NCBI GenBank assembly: GCA_001303025.1
Contig: LJNK01000030.1
Span: forward strand, 1 to 37,188
Direction of reading: 5' to 3'
DNA: 37,188 bases
Origin: Deltaproteobacteria bacterium SG8_13
Lineage (GTDB): Bacteria > Desulfobacterota > Desulfobacteria > Desulfobacterales > SG8-13
The position numbers were made by a program, and so were the translations under genes. The number at the start of each line of letters is the position of its first letter. The stretch's first letter is position 1. Under the pieces are notes generated by a model, which was not told the DNA's origin, did no database searches, and was given only the letters and a program-made list of their open reading frames with translations. Of the stretch, positions 1 through 7,961 are shown in pieces.

Positions 1-812
1 TCATGCAGACCGGCGGCCCACCCAGTGTGATTGATGGCGATGTCGATGATGATCTTGGCGTGGCGGGCATGGATGGCGTCCACCAGTTCGATGAACTGCT
101 CCAAGGGCGTGGCTGCCGGATCAAATTCGGCCAGGGCGGGATCGACGGCCGTAAAGCTCAGAGCGGCATAGGGGCTTCCGAACCGCCCCATGCGTCCATA
201 GGTGGTGGGGGTGGGGTGCACCGGAAGCAACTGGATCCACCGGCAGCCGAGGTCACCGACGATGAAATCAAGTTCTTGGATCAGATCCCTGAAGGTGCCG
301 GAGGGCGGGATTACACTGTAGCCGGACTGATCCAGGGATTGAATCTGGTCTGAACCGAGCGGGGGTTGAAAACGGCCGGATTTGTTGGGGCCGAACTGCC
401 GGACGAAAGCGTTGTAGATGATATTGGCACAGCAGGTATCGGCCGGCTCCACGTTAATAGCGGTGTTGGTTCCCGACGGCCAGTGTGGAACCGGGTCTTT
501 GGGATCGAGAAAGTAGCACTTGGCCTCGAAGTGCCCGACTTCGACCAACGGCAACGTCGCCTGAAATTGCCGTTCGTTGACCTGTACCATGGGCAAGTTG
601 TACCAGTCGCGGCCCAGCGGTGTCTGCTGGTGATGCACTTCGCGGACAATTTCCCTTCGGGTGATGTCGGCATACCCGATATTGGTCCGCAGCCAACCGG
701 ATCCCCTGCAAGGGCGGTTCAGCGTCAGCGTAAACGTTACCGTGTCGCCGCTGAATCGAAGGAGTTTTTTTCCGGGTTCCGGATCCTGGTGAAGCCAATC
801 AGAGGTGGTCAT
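1..812 (-). CDS. Glycogen-debranching-type GH13 enzyme, N-terminal part (runs off left edge)
   Basis: The frame is open from an ATG at 812 to the left edge, giving 270 residues with no stop, so the C-terminal part is missing. The final residues read DIAINHTGWAAGLH (about 257-270). DxxxNH is the first conserved region of GH13 alpha-amylase barrels, and it is preceded by a typical barrel strand/helix (LEQFIELVDAIHARHAK). Residues 170-225 (DLIQELDFIVGDLGCRWIQLLPVHPTPTTYG) match the early barrel of glycogen debranching enzymes. The first 160 residues look like a beta-rich N-terminal domain. The start lies 12 nt beyond the stop of the UDP-sugar pyrophosphorylase gene on the same strand, suggesting a two-gene operon in glycogen or trehalose metabolism. 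The ribosome site before the ATG is weak. GH13 is secure; the exact activity is inferred. Confidence 0.8.
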   Translation of the reverse strand, partial: MTTSDWLHQDPEPGKKLLRFSGDTVTFTLTLNRPCRGSGWLRTNIGYADITRREIVREVHHQQTPLGRDWYNLPMVQVNERQFQATLPLVEVGHFEAKCYFLDPKDPVPHWPSGTNTAINVEPADTCCANIIYNAFVRQFGPNKSGRFQPPLGSDQIQSLDQSGYSVIPPSGTFRDLIQELDFIVGDLGCRWIQLLPVHPTPTTYGRMGRFGSPYAALSFTAVDPALAEFDPAATPLEQFIELVDAIHARHAKIIIDIAINHTGWAAGLH

Positions 813-824
813 GGTGGAGGCTAT

Positions 825-2228
825 TCAATAAATTAGGTCTTGATCGATGATCGAGCCTTCCGCAACGACGGCTTGGGTTGGCCGGGTGTTGGTGATGGTA
901 ATGTTGCCGACAATGCGCACGCCGCGCTCGAATTTTACGTCTCCCCGGACGAACAGGCTTTCACAATCGATCAGAGATGGTACACCGTCGCGAAAGCGAT
1001 TGTCAAATTGATCGATCTTTCCGAAGTGTTCGGGGTCCAGTTCGATGGTGACCGTATCCGGCTTCCCGCTTGCCGATCGCCGGGGATTGATTTGCAGATC
1101 CCCGGAGTCGGACAGCAGATACAGATCCGAGCGGACGGCCAACAGGTCGGCGCAGGTTTTGACCGGGAAAAATCGCGAGCGGGGCACCGACACCGCTGTG
1201 GAACCTTCGAACAGGGATATGGCCGCTCCCATGGCGGTTTCCACCTGGAACACCATCGGACTGGTCGCATCCCGGGGGTCGAGGTGCTTTGGATTGAGGA
1301 TCATGGGCAGGTGGAAGATCTTGTCTCTGGCCAGCAATTCCCGCACATATTCTAGATCGACCCAGATGTTGTTGGTGTTAAAGAAACAGTAACGCTCGAT
1401 ATTCCTGAAATCAGCCGTCTCTTCCGGTGGGCATTGCGCCGATTCCCGCAGAACCAACCGGCCGTCGGCATAACGAGCCAGATGACCGCCTTTAACATCA
1501 GCGGATGTCTTGCGGGCTACTTCCATCATAAAAGGGAAACGGTTGCTGGCAAAAAAGCCGAGCAGCTCGGGTTCCATCCGGGCGCCGAGGTTGTCGGAAT
1601 TGGCTATGAAAGCATAGACGAAACCCCGATCCAGCAGCTTGTCTAACATTCCGGATGTATACAGAGCGGTGTATACATCTCCGTGACCCGGTGGATTCCA
1701 TTCCAGCTCAGGGTTCTGGTGCCATACCGCCGGCGTGAGATCGGCCTGCAGGATTTTGGGGAAACGATGCTGGATAAAGACAAGGGAACGGTTCTCCGGG
1801 TCGATTTCTTTGAGGGCCGCGAGGGTAGCGTCGTGGGTGCTGAAACTGTTCATGAAAGCCAGCGCCGCGCCGCGATGTCGGGCCTGCTGTAGGATGATGT
1901 CCAGAAAGCAAAGGCCAGTTTTCACCTCCAGAAGGGATTTGGGGCCCATCAGGCCCATGCTGGTCCCCAGCCCGCCGTTGAGTACGATCCGGACCGCCTT
2001 TGAGTAGAGCCGCTTTCCGGCGGCAGTGTATTCCGACAGGCTGTCGGCTGTAGGCAGCTGGTCGGGTTCAACCGGCCGAATATCCCGTTCGAATATCCGC
2101 CCGGTATGGCCGGAAACCACCTTCCGATAGTAATGTGAGAAGGTGTCGGCAATGATCGGCGGCAGGTTGTCTTGTTCGATCTTGGACAAAAACGCGGACA
2201 GGTGGTTCCCCTTTTTAGAGCCGTGCAT
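825..2228 (-). CDS. UTP--glucose-1-phosphate uridylyltransferase family protein (UDPGP type)
   Basis: A 467-aa protein of the eukaryote-like UDPGP family (PF01704), which joins UTP and a hexose-1-phosphate into UDP-sugar plus pyrophosphate. The nucleotide-binding signature GGLGTSMGLMGPKSLLEVK is present near residue 90, followed by an NSDNLGARM segment and a GGHLA motif typical of the family. The C-terminal 60 residues look like a left-handed beta-helix cap. The frame extends upstream to 2309, but the ATG at 2228 has a GGGAAGGGA ribosome site about 11 nt upstream and gives a normal N-terminus, so it is preferred. The debranching-enzyme gene follows after 12 nt, suggesting the product feeds glycogen, trehalose or surface-sugar synthesis. 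It is not the bacterial GalU family, so substrate choice (glucose or N-acetylhexosamine) stays open. Confidence 0.85.
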   Translation of the reverse strand: MHGSKKGNHLSAFLSKIEQDNLPPIIADTFSHYYRKVVSGHTGRIFERDIRPVEPDQLPTADSLSEYTAAGKRLYSKAVRIVLNGGLGTSMGLMGPKSLLEVKTGLCFLDIILQQARHRGAALAFMNSFSTHDATLAALKEIDPENRSLVFIQHRFPKILQADLTPAVWHQNPELEWNPPGHGDVYTALYTSGMLDKLLDRGFVYAFIANSDNLGARMEPELLGFFASNRFPFMMEVARKTSADVKGGHLARYADGRLVLRESAQCPPEETADFRNIERYCFFNTNNIWVDLEYVRELLARDKIFHLPMILNPKHLDPRDATSPMVFQVETAMGAAISLFEGSTAVSVPRSRFFPVKTCADLLAVRSDLYLLSDSGDLQINPRRSASGKPDTVTIELDPEHFGKIDQFDNRFRDGVPSLIDCESLFVRGDVKFERGVRIVGNITITNTRPTQAVVAEGSIIDQDLIY

Positions 2229-2271
2229 ATCCAACCATCCCTTCCCCAAAGGCGTTAGGCTGTATTGCGCT

Positions 2272-2286
2272 GTATCGAAGCGATAC
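2272..2286. repeat. Short palindrome GTATCG-AAG-CGATAC
   Basis: Perfect 6-bp arms around a 3-nt centre, about 45 nt upstream of the preferred start of the minus-strand UDPGP gene. It could be an operator for that gene. It is short enough to be chance. Confidence 0.3.
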
Positions 2287-2431
2287 CGCAGCCAAACCGT
2301 GCAAATCAACCTTTATTTTACAAACGGCAGTCCGGTCTTGGCGGATAAAAACAGACCGGGTGACGCTTTGCATGACCCCTGTTTCGTGCGGGTGGACGAA
2401 TGCATCCGTTGCAAAAAGCCGCATGGGATGC

Positions 2432-2460
2432 TTGACAAGAGAGAGAGGCTCGGTTAGTAC
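2432..2460 (+). promoter_or_regulatory. Candidate promoter for the YkgJ-family gene
   Basis: TTGACA (perfect -35) at 2432-2437, a 17-nt spacer, and TAGTAC as a weak -10 at 2455-2460. It lies 34 nt before the ATG at 2495, which would give a short leader. The -10 matches only half the consensus. Confidence 0.4.
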
Positions 2461-2494
2461 CAGGCAAACTTCCTCAGAAAGGGCATCCTGTAAC

Positions 2495-3274
2495 ATGACG
2501 ACTTCAGACAAAAGTTCTCCGATCGAACCGCTTCACCTGGGACCGGACAGCCGGTTCAAATTCAAATGCCACAAAGGGGTCGAGTGCTTTACAAAGTGTT
2601 GCCGGGGCATTCATATTGTTTTGACGCCCTACGATATCATCCGCCTGAAAAACCGGCTGAAATTGTCTTCAGACGAATTTCTGGCAATATACACCCAGCC
2701 GCAGATCCTGGAAAAAACGGACCTGCCTATCGTCACCCTGAAACTGCTGGACGATGAACAGAGCTCCTGTCCCTTTGTCAAGGAAGACGGTTGCCTGGTG
2801 TATGAAGACCGGCCGTCCACCTGCCGGTATTATCCGCTGGGTGTCGCGACGCTGGCCTACCGGGAAGGGGCGGATGAATCCGGGTTTTATTTTTTTGTCA
2901 ACGAACCCCACTGTCGTGGGTTCGAAGAGGATCAGGCATGGACGGTTCGGCAGTGGCGCAACGACCAGGGGGTCGATGTTCATGACCAGATCAACGCCGA
3001 GTGGACCGAACTGGTCGTGCGCAAGCGTTCTTTCCCGCCGAATATGAAGTGGACCGACCAGACCAAGCAGATGTTTTTTACGGCCAGCTATAACATCGAC
3101 AAGTTCAGGCGCTTTGTGTTCGACAGCACGTTTTTCGATCGCTACCCGGTCGATACAGCCATTCAGGACAAGATCCGGGACGATGAGCTGGAATTGTTGA
3201 GATTCGGTATGCGATGGCTCAAGTGGCTACTCTTCAAGGAGGGAGATTTCAGGGTCCTGGAAGAAGCGGAATAA
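2495..3274 (+). CDS. YkgJ-family cysteine-cluster protein
   Basis: A 259-aa protein of the YkgJ / Fe-S oxidoreductase-like family (PF03692). The defining cysteines are visible: a first group CHKGVECFTKCC near residue 25, then SSCPFVKEDGCLVYEDRP and STCRYYPLG near residues 90-110. These probably bind a zinc or Fe-S centre. The C-terminal 100 residues are charged and without recognised motifs. The frame is open back to 2360, but the ATG at 2495 has an AAAGGG site about 12 nt upstream, follows a TTGACA promoter candidate, and puts the Cys motif where the family has it. Its biochemical role is unknown. It is divergent from the UDPGP gene and convergent with the DapA-family gene. Confidence 0.85.
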   Translation: MTTSDKSSPIEPLHLGPDSRFKFKCHKGVECFTKCCRGIHIVLTPYDIIRLKNRLKLSSDEFLAIYTQPQILEKTDLPIVTLKLLDDEQSSCPFVKEDGCLVYEDRPSTCRYYPLGVATLAYREGADESGFYFFVNEPHCRGFEEDQAWTVRQWRNDQGVDVHDQINAEWTELVVRKRSFPPNMKWTDQTKQMFFTASYNIDKFRRFVFDSTFFDRYPVDTAIQDKIRDDELELLRFGMRWLKWLLFKEGDFRVLEEAE

Positions 3275-3288
3275 ACGCCCAAACAGAA

Positions 3289-3329
3289 AACCGTCCCCAG
3301 TTCCTGCTGCTGCCAGCATGGGGACGGTT
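3289..3329. terminator. Bidirectional hairpin between convergent genes
   Basis: AACCGTCCCCA (3289-3299) pairs with TGGGGACGGTT (3319-3329), 11 perfect base pairs. A second stem, TGCTG/CAGCA (3305-3309/3314-3318), stacks inside the loop. Read on the minus strand the stem is followed by TTTTCTGTTT, so it fits a rho-independent terminator for the DapA-family gene. On the plus strand no T-run follows. It could also be a REP-like palindrome. Confidence 0.7.
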
Positions 3330-3353
3330 GCCTGCAGATAGATTCCCGCCGCA

Positions 3354-4388
3354 TCAGTATTCGCCGTAATACAATGGTTCCCAGAGGGTGGAATTTTCCA
3401 GCCTTTCGGCGATGTCCACTTCAAAGAATTCCTCGACCGGCCTGAAGATTTCCGGATGGTTCGACTGTACGCTGCGAGCAGCCGCCAGGACGGTTTCGAC
3501 TCCTTTGCGGGTCATCAGTCCCAGCGGAGGCCTGCATCCGCCTGAGGGCATGCCCAGGATGGTCATCAGGGTTTTGAACGCAAGCGGGTTGCGGGCCCGG
3601 CAGACCACTTCGCCAAACGGTGACTGTTCGACGGTCTTGACGGTGACCAGGTCGAAAAGAGGCTGCAGTCCTTCGAGCAACCGAGAGGCTTCGGCCTGGT
3701 TGCCAGCTGAGAGCAGCTCCACCATACGGGTCACCGCAGCCGGCGCCACGTTGGAAGCCACCGATATCACTCCGGCAGCCGCAATCGACGGGTCGGTCAT
3801 CATCTCATGGGTCATGCCGTCATCGCCGGACAGGATCGTGTATTCGGGACCGCAGCACTGCCGGGTCCGTTTCATGTTTTCCAGGTTGCCGGTGGCTTCT
3901 TTTACCGTAGCCACATTGGCATAGTCCCTGAAAAGCAGCGCGAGGTCCTCCGGCAGCAGCTGGGCGCCTGTGCGGCCCGGGATTACGTACGGAATCACCT
4001 GGACGCCGGGAAATGCTTCGGCAACCGGTGCGACGTATTCCCGGCGGATTTCAATGGAGCTGGGACCGTTGTAATAGGGGTCCACCAGCAGAAGGGCGTC
4101 CGCGCCGGCATCCACCCCGTGCCGGGCTGCAGCCAGGGCTTCTTTGGTGTTGTTGCTGCCTGCACCGGCGATGCAGACGCACTTGCCCTTGGTGCGGGCA
4201 GCTATTCGATCGACCACCAGTTCGTGTTCCTGCCAGGAGAGCACCGGGCTTTCGCCGGTGGTTCCGGCAGCCAGAATCCCGGTAATGCCGTTTTGAATCT
4301 GAAACTCGACCAGGGCATCAAGCCCTGCGACATCCACGGCATCCCCTTTGAAAGGTGTGATAATTGCAGTGAAAGCTCCGGTCAGCAT
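3354..4388 (-). CDS. dapA: DapA-family aldolase (4-hydroxy-tetrahydrodipicolinate synthase-like)
   Basis: A 344-aa class I aldolase of the DHDPS/NAL family, which forms a Schiff base with pyruvate. In lysine and diaminopimelate synthesis the acceptor is aspartate semialdehyde. The catalytic set is visible: T43-T44 in GTTGES, Y106 in DPYYN, Y134 in IPYVIPGRTG, R139, and the Schiff-base lysine K163 in TVKEATGN. It is about 50 residues longer than a typical DapA, with a C-terminal tail rich in Glu and aromatics. The ATG at 4388 is chosen for its excellent AAAGGAGGGG site; an upstream extension to 4511 has no support. A hairpin with a T-run at 3289-3329 ends the gene. The tail and Y134 context mean a related pyruvate aldolase is possible. 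Confidence 0.8.
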   Translation of the reverse strand: MLTGAFTAIITPFKGDAVDVAGLDALVEFQIQNGITGILAAGTTGESPVLSWQEHELVVDRIAARTKGKCVCIAGAGSNNTKEALAAARHGVDAGADALLLVDPYYNGPSSIEIRREYVAPVAEAFPGVQVIPYVIPGRTGAQLLPEDLALLFRDYANVATVKEATGNLENMKRTRQCCGPEYTILSGDDGMTHEMMTDPSIAAAGVISVASNVAPAAVTRMVELLSAGNQAEASRLLEGLQPLFDLVTVKTVEQSPFGEVVCRARNPLAFKTLMTILGMPSGGCRPPLGLMTRKGVETVLAAARSVQSNHPEIFRPVEEFFEVDIAERLENSTLWEPLYYGEY

Positions 4389-4436
4389 GTCGCCCCTCCT
4401 TTCCGGTGGATGGGTTGAAAATGCTCCTAGGGAAAA

Positions 4437-4465
4437 ACGGTAGGCAAAAGACCAACAGGTGTCAA
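4437..4465 (-). promoter_or_regulatory. Candidate promoter for the DapA-family gene
   Basis: On the minus strand TTGACA (4465-4460), a 17-nt spacer and TACCGT (4442-4437). The -35 is perfect and the -10 matches half the consensus. It lies about 50 nt before the ATG at 4388. Confidence 0.4.
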
Positions 4466-4558
4466 GCAAAAAGATCGAACCTGAAAGTCCTTGACATCCA
4501 TCAACAGGCATATTACGCCCCTAACCGAAAAACTATCGGAGGGAGAAAATAGATACCA

Positions 4559-5185
4559 ATGGCACCAGCCAAAAACGCGGACGAGTTCATCGCCAGCCAA
4601 CGGGCGGCCATCCAGTCCAACCCGGAGTGCGGAAACTCCCATTATAATCTGGGCGTGGCGCTGATGGGCAAGAAGGAATATGCGGAAGCGGAAAAGGAGT
4701 TTTTAGAGGCGATCGAGTGCAGTCCCGGTCTTGCCGAGGCGTATACGCAGCTCGGCGGGATCTGCTTGCAGCGAGGGGATCTGGAGGGTTGCCTGGACTG
4801 GAACAGGCGTGCCGTAAAAGCGCGCCCCGGCTTTTCGGAAGGACACGGCAACATCGGCTTTGTGGAGCTTCAGCGCGGCAATCTCGATGAAGCGATAAAG
4901 GCCTTGGAAAGAGCCACCTATTTCAACTTCAGATTTGTTCAGGCATTGACAACCCTTGCAAATGCCTACTTGATGAAGGGCCGGACAGATGACAGCATCC
5001 AGACCAACCTGAAAGTGCTGGAACTGCAGCCCGACTTTGCGCCGGCGCACAACAATATTGCCATTGCCTACCTGGAGAATCGCCAGTATGCAGAGGCGGT
5101 GAAGCATTGCGACAAGGCCGTTGCGCTGGGCTACGATGTTGCACCGGAAATTTTGAAGGAAATCGAAACGCACCGCAGCGTATAG
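4559..5185 (+). CDS. Tetratricopeptide-repeat protein
   Basis: A 208-aa soluble protein built almost wholly of TPR units. About five 34-residue repeats run from residue 24 to 191, each with the small/aromatic pattern (HYNLGVALMGKKEYAEAEKE; EGHGNIGFVELQRGNLDEAI; APAHNNIAIAYLENRQYAEA). There is no signal peptide or membrane segment, so it should act in the cytoplasm as a protein-protein scaffold. The ATG at 4559 has a GGAGGG sequence 15 nt upstream, somewhat far. It lies 89 nt before the next gene and leads the plus-strand set that runs into dsrAB, so an adaptor role near sulfite reductase or its partner gene is possible. Function is not known. Confidence 0.8.
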   Translation: MAPAKNADEFIASQRAAIQSNPECGNSHYNLGVALMGKKEYAEAEKEFLEAIECSPGLAEAYTQLGGICLQRGDLEGCLDWNRRAVKARPGFSEGHGNIGFVELQRGNLDEAIKALERATYFNFRFVQALTTLANAYLMKGRTDDSIQTNLKVLELQPDFAPAHNNIAIAYLENRQYAEAVKHCDKAVALGYDVAPEILKEIETHRSV

Positions 5186-5274
5186 CCCCGGCGGATTTTT
5201 TATCTGCAACTTCTGCGCCCGCCAACCGCTGACCCGGCCGGGCTGTGGCACTTTGTGCGCAAGGCAGGTCAACG

Positions 5275-6438
5275 GTGACCACATTCCGTTATTTTCTGCT
5301 CGACCGCAACTCCGCTATAGAGGAGGGCACCGGTGCCTGGCAGAAGTTTCTGCCGACCAGCCGTGAATCGGCTCGCGGTGAAGTCCCCGGCGGTGGACAG
5401 GGGACGGTTACCCGGGGTGATTACTTCAAAGCCGTTCGGGCGTTTCTGGAAGAGCCGCCGCATCATCGACTCGCCGATACGGTGTCCCGCCGCATCCAGC
5501 GACCCATCTCCAACACCGATCTCGATATTGTCGACATCTTCCTGGAAAAACACGGGCAGTTTTATCATCCGGCAAAAGTGGAGGCCATCGTCGCCGGCAA
5601 CGCCTTGCGCTTTGTCGTCAATGCGGCTTTCAGCGCAACCGGAAGGACGATTATCGAGACGGATTTCCGAAACATACGGCGAATCAACCGCCACTTTCCC
5701 TATCGGTTCCTTCCCCGCGTCTACCATATGGGGGAAGTCCGCACCGAGTCCGGCCGACCGAGCTGGGTTCTGTTTCTCGGTCAGTGGCTGGATGGCTACC
5801 ATGAGTTCCATCTTCACCGATCATCTCCTGACGGTCCTGTCGGGATGGTGATATGGGATCCGCGCCGGGGGAGCGTTCAACTGACCGAAAAACAGAGCGT
5901 GGCCGTCTATCGTCAGGCCGCCCGGATTCTGACCGCAACCTATAATTTCACGACTTCCGAGCAGGTAGGGTCCTGGCACCATGCGGCCGGTGATTTTGTC
6001 CTGCGAAGCAGCCCCGATATCGATCTGAAACTGGTGACGGTCCGCCAATACCGACCGCTGTTCGACGGATCGATGGATGACATGGAGACGCTTTTTCAGG
6101 CGCTGTTGCTGTTTCTGCTGAACCTGTCAGTGCGGACGCGCATCGATCGCGACAGCGGCACCGGCGACCTGCTTTGGTCGGAAGAGTTGGCCGTGCCGGC
6201 CACGATAAAGGGGTTTTTCGAGGGCCTGGAACTCCAGGTGCGTCACGGCTTTATCCCGGAGGAATTGCCCGGCATTTTTCATTCTTATCTGAAGGCCCTG
6301 AGCGCAGCGGACCTGATGGACCTGCTGGCCGCACTGGTGGCCCGGCATTTTGCCACCCGCGCAGAATCGACCCTGGTCCGCCAGCATCTCGGCAAGCACG
6401 GTCGCTGCCTACAATCTGCCATCGGACGCAACGCCTGA
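5275..6438 (+). CDS. Conserved-looking protein of unknown function upstream of dsrA
   Basis: A 387-aa soluble protein I cannot assign. The GTG at 5275 is preferred (AAGGCAGG just upstream, protein beginning VTTFRYFLLDRN). Another GTG at 5245 is in frame without a ribosome site. Distinctive stretches are HGQFYHPAKVEAIVAGN, FLGQWLDGYHEFHLH, GMVIWDPRRG and SWHHAAGDFVLR, then a Leu-rich helical part (LFQALLLFLLNLSVRTRIDR). The spacing of a substrate-like WDP segment and an H-x-x-x-GDF segment faintly recalls phosphotransferases of the aminoglycoside-kinase fold, but the HGD and DFD catalytic motifs are absent. It ends 195 nt before dsrA, after which a separate promoter appears. Codon usage looks like its neighbours. 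Confidence 0.75.
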   Translation: MTTFRYFLLDRNSAIEEGTGAWQKFLPTSRESARGEVPGGGQGTVTRGDYFKAVRAFLEEPPHHRLADTVSRRIQRPISNTDLDIVDIFLEKHGQFYHPAKVEAIVAGNALRFVVNAAFSATGRTIIETDFRNIRRINRHFPYRFLPRVYHMGEVRTESGRPSWVLFLGQWLDGYHEFHLHRSSPDGPVGMVIWDPRRGSVQLTEKQSVAVYRQAARILTATYNFTTSEQVGSWHHAAGDFVLRSSPDIDLKLVTVRQYRPLFDGSMDDMETLFQALLLFLLNLSVRTRIDRDSGTGDLLWSEELAVPATIKGFFEGLELQVRHGFIPEELPGIFHSYLKALSAADLMDLLAALVARHFATRAESTLVRQHLGKHGRCLQSAIGRNA

Positions 6439-6454
6439 AAACCCACGATTTTTA

Positions 6455-6483
6455 TTGACAAGAAATGAGAATAATTTTATATC
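6455..6483 (+). promoter_or_regulatory. Near-consensus promoter for dsrAB
   Basis: TTGACA (perfect -35) at 6455-6460 and TATATC at 6478-6483 with a 17-nt spacer, or TTATAT at 6477-6482 with 16 nt. It lies in an AT-rich pocket directly after the preceding stop. Initiation near 6490 would leave a leader of about 140 nt before the dsrA ATG at 6633, long enough for regulation. Confidence 0.6.
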
Positions 6484-6545
6484 TGCCCTTTGCATGCGAA
6501 ACCATCCCCAATTCAGATATATTCTAAGGAAAACAATAGACTGAG

Positions 6546-6554
6546 AGGAGGTGA
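6546..6554 (+). promoter_or_regulatory. Orphan Shine-Dalgarno sequence in the dsrA leader
   Basis: AGGAGGTGA is a near-perfect anti-SD match, yet no ATG, GTG or TTG lies at a usable distance after it. It sits 79 nt upstream of the dsrA start, and dsrA has its own GGAGGT at 6621-6626. It may be a ribosome standby site, or a remnant. Confidence 0.5.
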
Positions 6555-6632
6555 ATCGGATCGCCCGCAGGGGCGGAATCGTTTTCGTACCAGCCGGAAT
6601 TGTAAATTCTACACCAAAATGGAGGTAAAAAG

Positions 6633-7949
6633 ATGGCAAAACACCCAACTCCCATGTTGGACCAGTTAGAGTCCGGGCCGTGGCCGAGTTTTGTGTCCGA
6701 CCTGAAACAGCTGGCCGAAGCCCGCGCTCAGAACAAGGAGGGCGTCGAGTTCCAAATCCCGGCGGACGTGGCCGAGGATCTTCTGGGCATTCTGGAGCTG
6801 TCCTACAAGCACGGGCGGACACACTGGAAGCACGGCGGCATCGTCGGTGTTTTCGGTTACGGCGGCGGCGTGATCGGTCGATACTGCGATCAGCCGGAAG
6901 AATTTTCCGGCGTGGCCCACTTTCACACCATGCGTATCAACCAGCCGGGCGGCAAGTTCTACACCTCGGAATACCTGAGAAACCTTTGCGACCTGTGGGA
7001 TTTCCGCGGCAGCGGCATCACCAATATGCACGGTTCAACCGGGGACATCATCTTCCTGGGCACCACCACACCTCAGCTGGAAGAGATTTTCTTTGAGCTC
7101 ACTCACAAGTACAATCAGGACCTGGGCGGTTCCGGATCCAACCTGCGGACCCCCTCGGACTGTATTGGCCAGGCCCGTTGTGAATACGCCTGCTACGACA
7201 CCCAGGCGATGTGCTACGACCTCACCCAGGAATACCAGGATGAGCTGCACCGGCCGGCCTTTCCCTACAAGTTCAAGTTCAAGTTCGACGGCTGCCCCAA
7301 CTGCTGCGTGGCCTCCATCGCCCGGGCCGACTTTTCTTTTATCGGCACCTGGCGCGACAACATCAAAATCGACCAGAAAGCCGTTCAGGCCTACATCGGT
7401 GGTGAAATTCCCCCTAACGCCGGGGCGCACAGCGGCCGCGACTGGGGCAAGTTCGACATCCAGGCAGAAGTCATCGACCTGTGTCCCACCGAGTGTATGG
7501 CAATGGACGGGAAAACCCTGAAGATCAATGACAAGGAGTGCAACCGTTGCATGCACTGCATCAACGTCATGCCGCGAGCCCTGCGTATCGGCGATGATCG
7601 AGGGGTCAGCGTTCTGGCCGGCGCCAAAGCCCCCATTCTGGACGGCGCGCAGATGGGCACCCTGATCGTTCCGTTTATCAGTGCCGAACCTCCTTACACC
7701 GAAATCAAGGAAACCGTGATCGAACCGATCTGGGATTGGTGGATGGAAGAGGGCAAAAACCGCGAGCGGCTCGGCGAGCTGATGAAACGCCAGGGCTTGC
7801 AGAAACTGCTCGAGGTGACCGGCTTGAATCCCGATCCGCGGATGGTTCAGGAGCCGCGCTCCAACCCCTACATCTTCTGGAATGAAGACGAGGTGGAAGG
7901 CGGCTGGGAACGCGACATCAACGAATTCAGAAAAGACCATCGGAGATAG
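6633..7949 (+). CDS. dsrA: Dissimilatory sulfite reductase alpha subunit
   Basis: A 438-aa DsrA, normal length. With DsrB it forms the cytoplasmic alpha2beta2 enzyme that reduces sulfite, passing the product on via DsrC. Cluster-binding cysteines are in place: C177-x5-C183 and C221-x3-C225 for the siroheme-linked [4Fe-4S] centre. The inserted ferredoxin domain has C284, C288 and C303-x2-C306-x2-C309, ending in NVMPRAL. GGAGGT lies 6 nt before the ATG. The stop is 12 nt before dsrB, and an AGGAGGGG site for dsrB begins at the stop itself. The gene order dsrABD and the sequence both indicate the reductive rather than the oxidative type. Confidence 0.98.
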   Translation: MAKHPTPMLDQLESGPWPSFVSDLKQLAEARAQNKEGVEFQIPADVAEDLLGILELSYKHGRTHWKHGGIVGVFGYGGGVIGRYCDQPEEFSGVAHFHTMRINQPGGKFYTSEYLRNLCDLWDFRGSGITNMHGSTGDIIFLGTTTPQLEEIFFELTHKYNQDLGGSGSNLRTPSDCIGQARCEYACYDTQAMCYDLTQEYQDELHRPAFPYKFKFKFDGCPNCCVASIARADFSFIGTWRDNIKIDQKAVQAYIGGEIPPNAGAHSGRDWGKFDIQAEVIDLCPTECMAMDGKTLKINDKECNRCMHCINVMPRALRIGDDRGVSVLAGAKAPILDGAQMGTLIVPFISAEPPYTEIKETVIEPIWDWWMEEGKNRERLGELMKRQGLQKLLEVTGLNPDPRMVQEPRSNPYIFWNEDEVEGGWERDINEFRKDHRR

Positions 7950-7961
7950 GAGGGGTATACC

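Noticed and set aside
5390..5410. GGGGACGGT shared with the 3289-3329 hairpin as a dispersed repeat
   Set aside because: The copy at about 5398 is inside a coding frame, lacks the second arm and matches only nine bases.
7035..7940. Long open frame antisense to dsrA (301 codons)
   Set aside because: It is a product of the GC-rich codon bias of dsrA on the other strand; no ribosome site, no family resemblance, and dsrA is certain.
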